Source of the DNA: DATDVH01 sp035290045
GTDB taxonomy: Bacteria > Patescibacteriota > Microgenomatia > UBA1406 > HO2-37-13b
Assembly (NCBI GenBank): GCA_035290045.1
Contig: DATDVH010000043.1
Location: forward strand, 1-5,075
Direction: 5' to 3'
DNA: 5,075 nucleotides
Positions 1 to 4,662 of the stretch are shown piece after piece. The notes below the pieces were generated by a model, which saw only the letters and a list, made by a program, of their open reading frames with translations, was not told the DNA's origin and made no database searches. How positions within the stretch are numbered: position 1 is the first letter of the stretch; each line of letters starts with the position of its first letter. Both the position numbers and the translations under genes were made by a program.

Positions 1-215
1 ATGAGATCAATCTTGACACATTGCTTTCAGGCAATTTTGATGATACTGATATTGAAGTTGGAACGCCCTCACTTTTAACCCAAGTCAAAGCGCAAGTCAT
101 GGAAAACGTAAAGGGCAAGAAAATACATATTGTACGTTTTAAGGCAAAAGTTCGTCATCGAAAACGTCAAGGATTTCGCCCATATCTGACAAAACTTAAA
201 ATTATACAAATTTAA
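1..215 (+). CDS. rplU: 50S ribosomal protein L21, 3' part (5' end outside window)
   Basis: L21 is a large-subunit protein that binds 23S rRNA and contacts L20. The open frame runs through the window start (full codons from base 3) and ends with TAA at 213-215. It gives about 70 residues of a protein that is normally about 100 long, so roughly the first 30 are missing. The visible part fits the family C-terminus: a 'VGTPSL' segment, the 'GKKIHIVRFKAK' strand, the basic 'RHRKRQGFRP' stretch and the ending 'TKLKIIQI', which correspond to the usual GKK..V.KYK, YRRKQGHRQP and T.V.I..I. The TTG at 21 lies inside the conserved fold and is not a likely start. It is followed 62 bp later by rpmA, the standard L21-L27 order in bacteria. 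Identification rests on motif recall and gene order. Confidence 0.93.
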   Translation, partial: EINLDTLLSGNFDDTDIEVGTPSLLTQVKAQVMENVKGKKIHIVRFKAKVRHRKRQGFRPYLTKLKIIQI

Positions 216-277
216 TTTTTATATTTTATAGTGAGTATTGATTTTTAACTTTTCATTTTAAATTTTTAATTTATAAC

Positions 278-532
278 ATGGCTCATACTAAAGCGCAAAA
301 AGCGGCGGCAGGCAATCGCGACTCAAGAAGTAAACGACTTGGAGTGAAAATATACGGCGCACAAAAAGCATCTATTGGTAATATAATTATTCGTCAGCGC
401 GGCATGAAGGTAAGGGCTGGAGTTGGAGCACGTGTAGGGCGTGATTTTACCATTTATGCTTCTTTAGATGGCGTGGTACGTTTTCAGAAAAAAAAAGGGA
501 TGCAATACGTATCAGTCGCTCCGTCATCATAG
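278..532 (+). CDS. rpmA: 50S ribosomal protein L27
   Basis: L27 is a large-subunit protein whose N-terminal tail reaches the peptidyl-transferase centre and touches the P-site tRNA. The 84 residues are full length for the family. Signature stretches are 'NRDSRSKRLGVK' (about 14-25), 'GNIIIRQRG' (34-42) and 'GRDFTIYA' (54-61). The protein starts directly with MAHTKA, so it lacks the cleavable N-terminal extension removed by the Prp protease in Firmicutes. The tail reads QKAAAG where many bacteria have GGSTRN, at the same length; I recall similar tails in Patescibacteria. No Shine-Dalgarno motif lies before the ATG, only AT-rich sequence. It is the middle gene of rplU-rpmA-(ParB-like), which is probably one transcript. 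The 62-bp gap after rplU is very AT-rich and shows no clear promoter. Confidence 0.97.
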   Translation: MAHTKAQKAAAGNRDSRSKRLGVKIYGAQKASIGNIIIRQRGMKVRAGVGARVGRDFTIYASLDGVVRFQKKKGMQYVSVAPSS

Positions 533-556
533 TTTCAAATAAATTTATTCCATAGT

Positions 557-1093
557 ATGGTTATTGATGACGATCAGACAATTGAAAAAATAAAAACAGA
601 AAAAGATCCTTTCAGAAAAGCACATTTAATTAGATCAAGTATTAAAAGCGGTAAGATAACAATAAAAGATAGCGCTCATCATCTAAATAAAACTTCCTCA
701 TATATCTGCCATCTTTTAAGGCTATTACAGCTTCCTACCATAGTCATTGATGGGTATTATTCACGCACTGTCTCGCTGAGTCATTTATTCATCATTTCAC
801 GACTAAAAGATCAAAAGGAAGTGATAAAAGCGTATGAATGTGTGTTGATGAACAATTATACAGTACAACAACTTGAAGAATATGTGAGAGAAAAGCTTTA
901 CAGCATACATACAGTGGGTGATAGAATTGATCCCCAGACAGTCCAGCGTATTGAAAGATTATTTCAGTCAATAGATTCCAATACCACTGTTTCAACTATT
1001 CAGACTCGGATACGTACCTCACTTATTATACGGTTGAAAGGTAGTATGAAAAAAACAAGCGCGTTCCTGCGTACGATTGCTACTCATTTTTGA
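557..1093 (+). CDS. Small ParB/Spo0J-type helix-turn-helix protein lacking the CTPase domain
   Basis: This 178-residue protein has a segment that reads like the ParB/KorB central DNA-binding domain. Residues 34-60 contain 'SAHHLNKTSSYICHLLRLLQLP', matching the ParB pattern of a helix, 'k(s)rsyvsnllRLL.LP'. Residues 67-112 follow with 'SLSHLFIISRLKD' and 'YTVQQLEEYVRE', matching ParB 'ls.gHar.L..l.d' and 'lsvReTE.lv'. What is absent is the N-terminal ParB nucleotide-binding fold with its GERRxR box; only about 30 residues precede the HTH. The C-terminal 65 residues (113-178) are basic near the end and not recognised. It follows rpmA by 24 bp on the same strand, so it is probably cotranscribed with L21 and L27. 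Its last 14 bp overlap the 3' end of lepB on the other strand. The role is unknown: a DNA-binding regulator or nucleoid protein is plausible, whereas a full chromosome-partition ParB is unlikely. ATG at 557 is the first start after rpmA. Confidence 0.75.
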   Translation: MVIDDDQTIEKIKTEKDPFRKAHLIRSSIKSGKITIKDSAHHLNKTSSYICHLLRLLQLPTIVIDGYYSRTVSLSHLFIISRLKDQKEVIKAYECVLMNNYTVQQLEEYVREKLYSIHTVGDRIDPQTVQRIERLFQSIDSNTTVSTIQTRIRTSLIIRLKGSMKKTSAFLRTIATHF

Positions 1094-1631
1094 TGACCCC
1101 TATTTTTTGCGGAGGGAAATAGCGAAAGAAAACTTTTCCGATAACGTCTTTTACTGGAATAAAACCAAAATCACGGGAGTCAGAAGAGCGGGGACGATTA
1201 TCTCCCATGACAAAGAGGTATCCTTCAGGGACAGTTGTTTCAATACCGTTTTGTATAAATCCTCCTTCAAAAAGAGTTGTTGGGGCAGAAATATATGGTT
1301 CCTGTAATATATGTCCGTCTACAAGTACGGTGCTATTGATGATTTTAACTTTTTGACCGTGTAGTGCAATTACTCTTTTTATAAAATCAATCTCTGGATT
1401 TTTGGGGGATTTGAACACAACGACATCGTCTTGCTCTGGCCCACGCATTTTATAGATGATTTTACTTGTTAGGATATAGTCGCCGTTTTCAAACGTTGGC
1501 TCCATTGATGCGCCTTTGACTTGATGAGGGCTGAGAATGAAAAGATAAATGACAATAAAAATTGATCCCACAAAAATGATTGTTTCCAGTATATCCATGA
1601 CAAAGGTTAAAAGTTTTTTAAATATATTCAT
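1080..1631 (-). CDS. lepB: Signal peptidase I (S26 family)
   Basis: LepB is a membrane-bound serine protease that cleaves signal peptides from exported proteins, using a Ser-Lys dyad. The 183-residue protein has one N-terminal membrane segment (about 13-33), then box B 'GASMEPTF' with nucleophile Ser42, 'GDYIL' (50-54), 'DDVVVFKSP' (68-76) and box D 'DFIKRVIA' with general base Lys85. Box E is 'MGDNRPRSSDSRDFG' at 142-156. All catalytic boxes are intact and the length suits the short Gram-positive-like form with one membrane anchor. The gene reads leftward from ATG at 1631 and stops with TAG at 1080-1082, overlapping the convergent ParB-like gene by 14 bp. It diverges from the tRNA-Val/glycosyltransferase unit across 73 bp. 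No Shine-Dalgarno motif precedes the start. Neighbouring surface-glycan and anchored Ig-like genes fit an envelope role, although LepB acts on many substrates. Confidence 0.96.
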   Translation of the reverse strand: MNIFKKLLTFVMDILETIIFVGSIFIVIYLFILSPHQVKGASMEPTFENGDYILTSKIIYKMRGPEQDDVVVFKSPKNPEIDFIKRVIALHGQKVKIINSTVLVDGHILQEPYISAPTTLFEGGFIQNGIETTVPEGYLFVMGDNRPRSSDSRDFGFIPVKDVIGKVFFRYFPPQKIGVIKNE

Positions 1632-1644
1632 ACAGTGATGAATT

Positions 1645-1674
1645 ATTATAGAGGATTATATAGTACAAAAGCAA
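1645..1674 (-). promoter_or_regulatory. lepB: Predicted sigma70-type promoter for lepB
   Basis: Read on the minus strand, TTGCTT (1669-1674) is followed by 18 bp and a perfect TATAAT (1645-1650). Transcription would start near 1638, leaving a 5' leader of only about 7 nt before the lepB ATG. A second perfect TATAAT (1655-1660) lies 4 bp upstream of the first but has no convincing -35 element. It could instead give a leader of about 17 nt. This is a prediction from consensus only. Confidence 0.5.
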
Positions 1675-1691
1675 TTTGTTTTTGTATACTG

Positions 1692-1697
1692 TATGAT
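1692..1697 (+). promoter_or_regulatory. Predicted -10 element for tRNA-Val and downstream genes
   Basis: TATGAT at 1692-1697 matches five of six -10 consensus bases. It would place the transcription start near 1704, one base before the mature tRNA-Val 5' end. No good -35 sits at 16-18 bp; the nearest TTGTTT (1676-1681) is too close. TATACT (1685-1690) is an alternative -10. The region is shared with the divergent lepB promoter, so the two may interfere with each other. Confidence 0.35.
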
Positions 1698-1704
1698 ATA
1701 GTGC

Positions 1705-1776
1705 GGCCGTTTAGCTCAGTGGTAGAGCGTTGCATTCACATTGCAGATGTCGGAGGTTCAAATCCTCCAACGGCCA
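1705..1776 (+). tRNA. tRNA-Val, anticodon CAC (reads GTG)
   Basis: A full cloverleaf can be folded by hand. The acceptor stem GGCCGTT (1705-1711) pairs with AACGGCC (1769-1775). T8-A9 is followed by a D stem GCTC/GAGC with loop AGTGGTA. The anticodon stem TTGCA/TGCAG has one terminal T-G wobble. The loop TTCACAT places anticodon CAC at 1737-1739. The T arm is GGAGG-TTCAAAT-CCTCC. The discriminator is A73 (1776), as usual for valine tRNAs. The 3' CCA is not encoded (the next bases are CAG), so it must be added by the CCA-adding enzyme. A glycosyltransferase gene begins 33 bp downstream on the same strand with no evident promoter between, which suggests cotranscription. Confidence 0.96.
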
Positions 1777-1809
1777 CAGATGGATTCATTACTTTTCTAA
1801 AAAATATCA

Positions 1810-2598
1810 ATGAATATAAAAAAGGATTTGAGTTGTGTGATTTTATCAAAAAACGAAGAGAAAAATATTGAACGGGCGATCAAGTCATCTACATTTTGCG
1901 ATGAGATTATCGTGATAGACGATTATTCAACCGATAAAACAGCGAGTATCGCAAAAGAACTTGGAGCGATTGTTTTTCAACGAAAATTAGAGAACGATTT
2001 TGCCACGCAGAGAAATTGTGCGATGGAAAAGACGAAGGGAGAGTGGGTATTATTCATTGACGCGGATGAAGAAGTTACTGCTGAATTAAGGTGCGAAATT
2101 ATCACAATAACTTCAAAGTCTTTCGCAAAGCGGCAAAAAGACCAAAGTCAAAAGTTAGTAGTAGCCTATCAGATGGGACGGCGTGATATTTTTTGGGGGA
2201 GAGAAGTGCGTCATGGAGAGGTGCGACAGATGCGATTTATTCGTTTAATGAAAAAAGAATCAGGTACTTGGAAAGGAGCAGTTCATGAACAGTTTCATAC
2301 ACATTTGAAAACAAGCTCATTAAAAAACTTTTTATTACATTATCCTCATCAATCAATTGATGAGTTTTTATCTGAAGTGAATAGATATAGCTCAATACGG
2401 GCAGACGAATTGTATGTTCTTGGTAAAACTTCATCTATCATATCAATCATTTTTTATCCATTCGGAAAATTCATAGTCAACTTTTTTTTTAGACTTGGTT
2501 TTCTTGATGGACCGTCGGGCTTTGTCTACGCATTTATGATGAGTTTCCATTCGTTCTTAGTACGAGCAAAATTATTTCTTATTCAACATAAAAAGTGA
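1810..2598 (+). CDS. Family 2 glycosyltransferase (WaaE/KdtX-like)
   Basis: This is a GT-A fold enzyme that would move a sugar from a nucleotide-activated donor to a growing surface glycan or lipid carrier on the cytoplasmic side. The 262 residues open with 'LSCVILSKNEEKNIERAI' (7-24), then 'DEIIVIDDYSTDKT' (31-44), 'ATQRNCAMEK' (65-74) and the metal-binding DxD in 'LFIDADEE' (DAD at 84-86). The later 'FWGREVRHGE' (128-137), 'RFIRLMKK' and 'GAVHEQF' (156-162) are typical of the WaaE/KdtX-like branch of family 2. The C-terminal part (about 208-250) is hydrophobic, with 'GFLDGPSG', and probably touches the membrane. Donor and acceptor cannot be read from sequence. The gene begins 33 bp after tRNA-Val, and its TGA stop overlaps the GTG start of the ligase-like gene, so the two are probably translated together. 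No Shine-Dalgarno motif precedes ATG 1810. Confidence 0.92.
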   Translation: MNIKKDLSCVILSKNEEKNIERAIKSSTFCDEIIVIDDYSTDKTASIAKELGAIVFQRKLENDFATQRNCAMEKTKGEWVLFIDADEEVTAELRCEIITITSKSFAKRQKDQSQKLVVAYQMGRRDIFWGREVRHGEVRQMRFIRLMKKESGTWKGAVHEQFHTHLKTSSLKNFLLHYPHQSIDEFLSEVNRYSSIRADELYVLGKTSSIISIIFYPFGKFIVNFFFRLGFLDGPSGFVYAFMMSFHSFLVRAKLFLIQHKK

Positions 2599-3728
2599 AC
2601 TACCTTATTTACTTTTTTTTTCTATCTTTATCTTTTGGGCAGTTAGAACGAATTTCCTTTCTTGATCAAAGTGTCAATATATATTTTCATGATATCATTA
2701 TTCTTTCAATAATTATTTTTTATGCAGTTAAGAATATTTTGACACGAAAGGTTGATGTACGAGAAAAGCTGGATTCTATAGAGAAAGCAGGTGTGATATT
2801 TCTTGTTATTCTTTTTTTATCCCTTATCAATGGTTTTTGGAGATTTACTTTTTTGCAGAATATAGTTGGATTTTTATATTTTGGCAGATTATGTATGTAT
2901 TTCATATTTTATTTTATTCTTACTCATTGGATACATTATCACAATAAACAAAGTCAAAATGCAATTCGTATGGGTATGATCTTGTTTGTAGTTTCAACAG
3001 TCGTTTTTTCTTATATCCAATTTTTTTTGTACCCGAATTTGAGAAATTTGTCATATCTCGGATGGGATCCGCATTATTATCGTGTGTTCGGTCTTTTTTT
3101 TGATACGAGTACTGCAGGCATTGTATATGTGATGCTATTTTTTTGGCTCATTTCACAAAAACATTCGTATAAGTCTTTGGTAGTAATAGGAAGTATTAGT
3201 TTATTTGGATTGATTTTATTTACCTATTCAAGAAGTATTTATATTACTTTTGGTATTGTATTCACACTATTTTTCATAAAAAGAATTTCTCCATTAAAAA
3301 TGCTATTACTTGTATGCGTTTTTATACTGATGGTCTTCATTATGCCCCGACCGAACGGATATGGCGGAGAACTGATGCGAACATATAGTATTACCACTCG
3401 GATGAATGATTATAAGGAGGGTTTGAAACTATGGTTAAGAAAACCTTTGCTTGGATATGGATACAACAGATTACGATCTTTTACAAAGAGACCTGATAAT
3501 ATAAGTCATGCAGGAGCTTCGTTTTCATCAAGCTATATGACTATTTTAGCTTCATCTGGGTTGATTGGATTATTGGTTTTTCTTTATCTTCTTTATCTTT
3601 TTTTTAGGAATGCAGGTTTTAATGGGAAACTGTTGATTTTTATTGTCGCTTTCTCTTCGCTTTTTGACAATATTTTTTTGAACAATTTTATTTTGACTAT
3701 CTTTTTAATGCTGATGACAATTATCTAA
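2595..3728 (+). CDS. O-antigen ligase/polymerase-like multi-pass membrane protein (Wzy_C/WaaL superfamily)
   Basis: This 377-residue, very hydrophobic protein has about ten or more membrane segments. It carries the landmarks of the WaaL/Wzy/PglL glycan ligase superfamily: 'YRVFGLFFDTSTAG' (162-175), 'FTYSRSIY' (209-216, with Arg213), and a large outer loop with 'RMNDYKEGLKLWLRKPLLGYG' spread over 269-289. The loop then shows 'SHAGASFSSSYMTILASSGLIG' over 304-325, where His305 sits at the position of the family's conserved loop histidine. Such proteins move polyprenyl-linked glycans onto another glycan, lipid or protein outside the cytoplasmic membrane; the acceptor here is unknown. The GTG start at 2595 overlaps the glycosyltransferase stop as GTGA, indicating translational coupling. 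The TAA stop overlaps the convergent Ig-like gene by 4 bp. Candidate phyla bacteria generally lack LPS, so polymerisation or transfer of another surface polysaccharide is more likely than true O-antigen ligation. Confidence 0.85.
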   Translation: MNYLIYFFFLSLSFGQLERISFLDQSVNIYFHDIIILSIIIFYAVKNILTRKVDVREKLDSIEKAGVIFLVILFLSLINGFWRFTFLQNIVGFLYFGRLCMYFIFYFILTHWIHYHNKQSQNAIRMGMILFVVSTVVFSYIQFFLYPNLRNLSYLGWDPHYYRVFGLFFDTSTAGIVYVMLFFWLISQKHSYKSLVVIGSISLFGLILFTYSRSIYITFGIVFTLFFIKRISPLKMLLLVCVFILMVFIMPRPNGYGGELMRTYSITTRMNDYKEGLKLWLRKPLLGYGYNRLRSFTKRPDNISHAGASFSSSYMTILASSGLIGLLVFLYLLYLFFRNAGFNGKLLIFIVAFSSLFDNIFLNNFILTIFLMLMTII

Positions 3729-4435
3729 TTCTCTTTTTGATAATAGAGAGTCATCTCTTTTGTCTCGCGATTGTCTGCGATGTCTTCTGCTATAATCGTT
3801 ATGTGGTTTTCTCCTTCTTTTAGTTTGAATGTAAATGAAAATTTCCCTTCTCCGTCGACGATAACTGGTATATTGTTAATGCGTATTGCGATTTCGTTTT
3901 CGGTACTGCCTTCAATCTGTATTTCACTTTTTGAGGTTTTGTCCAAATCATGAGGAGAGGTGATCTCAAGGGAGGGTTTTTCATCCTTATAGATGATCGT
4001 ATGTAATCTTGATTTTTTAGTTGTTTTTGTAACGGGGTCGTTCATAACTAACGAAACAGTGTTGCTTCCTTTTTCAAGGGTTACAATTACCTCAAACGTC
4101 TCCTCATCAGGTATGATTTCCTTTTGTTTAAGCTCATTGATATAGATTGATAGTTTTTTTTTCGGAGTTGAACGAATTTGTAGAGCTATTTCTGGAGTAT
4201 TGGTAGCAGTTTGTACATTGAAAATCTCTGGTGGAAGAATAGTATCTGGCGTATTTGAGCTGATGTCTTGAGTTTTTTTATTCTTTTGAGTCAGATTGAC
4301 GATAAAAAGAGATGTTCCAATCAACAGTTTTATCCCAATTGTCGCAATAAATATAATAAGTATTACTAATAAAAAAAGATAGCCTATGATTTGTGAACGG
4401 TATTTTTTTTGCTGATGTCTTTGCAGTCTTCCCAT
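3725..4435 (-). CDS. Membrane-anchored protein with two Ig-like beta-sandwich domains
   Basis: This 236-residue protein has a basic cytoplasmic N-terminus (1-15, rich in Arg, Lys and Gln) and one long hydrophobic anchor (about 16-46). A polar Thr/Asn/Pro linker (about 50-70) follows, then two beta-rich domains at about 70-150 and 154-233. The second reads like bacterial Ig-like/glucodextranase B-type modules: 'PSLEITSP' opening, 'IQIEGSTENEIAIRINN', 'DGEGKFSFTFKLKEGENHI' and 'AEDIADN'. The first is a divergent copy: 'LEKGSNTVSLVMND' (120-133) aligns with 'LKEGENHITIIAED' (205-218), an 85-residue offset. No enzyme motif is visible, so an adhesive or structural role outside the membrane is inferred. 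There is no clear signal-peptidase site after the anchor, so it probably stays tethered. The gene begins 23 bp after tRNA-Thr on the same strand and is probably read from the same promoter. Its TAG stop overlaps the ligase-like gene by 4 bp. Confidence 0.82.
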   Translation of the reverse strand: MGRLQRHQQKKYRSQIIGYLFLLVILIIFIATIGIKLLIGTSLFIVNLTQKNKKTQDISSNTPDTILPPEIFNVQTATNTPEIALQIRSTPKKKLSIYINELKQKEIIPDEETFEVIVTLEKGSNTVSLVMNDPVTKTTKKSRLHTIIYKDEKPSLEITSPHDLDKTSKSEIQIEGSTENEIAIRINNIPVIVDGEGKFSFTFKLKEGENHITIIAEDIADNRETKEMTLYYQKEN

Positions 4436-4458
4436 AGATTTTTTTACTTTCTATTATG

Positions 4459-4530
4459 AGCCAGCGGTGGGAATTGAACCCACGACCTTTGCTTTACGAA
4501 AGCACTGCTCTACCCCTGAGCTACACTGGC
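4459..4530 (-). tRNA. tRNA-Thr, anticodon CGT (reads ACG)
   Basis: Reading leftward, the acceptor GCCAGTG (4524-4530) pairs with CGCTGGC (4460-4466) with one T-G wobble. The D arm is GCTC-AGGGGTA-GAGC. The anticodon arm is GTGCT-TTCGTAA-AGCAA with anticodon CGT (4496-4498). The T arm is GTGGG-TTCAATT-CCCAC and the variable loop is AGGTC. G1-C72, C2-G71 and the anticodon bases G35 and U36 agree with known threonine identity elements. The outer anticodon-stem pair (27-43) is G-A, a mismatch. The discriminator is U and CCA is not encoded. The Ig-like gene starts 23 bp downstream on the same strand. Confidence 0.95.
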
Positions 4531-4560
4531 AAGCCACGGGTTGGTCAGTAATGTGCTGTA

Positions 4561-4569
4561 ATTATAGCA
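4561..4569 (-). promoter_or_regulatory. Extended -10 promoter for tRNA-Thr and the Ig-like gene
   Basis: On the minus strand the sequence reads TGCTATAAT, a perfect extended -10 (TGnTATAAT). It would start transcription near 4554, about 24 nt before the tRNA 5' end. The expected -35 position shows no TTGACA-like match, which is acceptable for extended -10 promoters. This is the strongest promoter-like match I found in the window, and it suits a stable-RNA gene. Confidence 0.6.
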
Positions 4570-4631
4570 TAGTATCCCGATTGATTTTTTTTATGATACA
4601 CTGATCACTAATTATTATTATACATTTTTTG

Positions 4632-4646
4632 CCTGTCGAGGACAGG
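4632..4646. repeat. Perfect inverted repeat (6-bp arms, 3-nt loop)
   Basis: CCTGTC-GAG-GACAGG forms a perfect short hairpin 16 bp before the zinc-ribbon gene start. A T-run (4625-4630) lies on its left side. On neither strand is the hairpin followed by a U-tract, so it does not read as an intrinsic terminator. It could be an operator, a structured 5' leader or one copy of a dispersed palindromic repeat. One possible promoter for the downstream gene, TTGCCT (4629-4634) with TATTAA (4652-4657) 17 bp apart, would place the palindrome across its -35 and spacer; this is weak. The rest of the 132-bp gap shows only the tRNA-Thr promoter. Confidence 0.55.
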
Positions 4647-4662
4647 TTACATATTAAATAGT

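Noticed and set aside
792..995. Minus-strand open frame inside the ParB-like gene
   Set aside because: It is fully contained in a gene with recognisable ParB HTH motifs. Its product shows no domain pattern and it has no promoter of its own.
557..1093. Calling this gene parB
   Set aside because: The N-terminal CTPase domain with its GERRxR motif is missing and no parA is adjacent, so a partition function is not supported.
1077..1307. Plus-strand open frame of 76 codons
   Set aside because: It lies antisense within lepB, whose catalytic boxes are all intact. The translated sequence resembles no family I know.
1635..1871. Plus-strand open frame of 78 codons
   Set aside because: It reads straight through the tRNA-Val gene and into the glycosyltransferase in another frame, so it is a chance frame.
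2270..2287. AAAGGAG followed by an ATG inside the glycosyltransferase
   Set aside because: The ATG is out of frame and the motif lies in the conserved 'GAVHE' region, so codon constraints explain it.
3414..3496. AAGGAGG followed by an ATG (3431) inside the ligase-like gene, the only strong SD-like motif seen on the plus strand
   Set aside because: The bases encode the Lys-Glu-Gly of a conserved loop. The ATG is out of frame and opens a peptide of only about 21 residues, so it is probably coincidence.
3735..3758. Weak CTCT...AGAG inverted repeat near the convergent stops, considered as a terminator
   Set aside because: The arms are short and AT-rich with a large loop, and no convincing U-tract follows. 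It also lies within the Ig-like coding sequence.
4631..4647. Inverted repeat considered as an intrinsic terminator
   Set aside because: The T-run is on the 5' side for plus-strand transcripts and becomes an A-run after the hairpin on the minus strand, so neither orientation gives hairpin plus U-tract.
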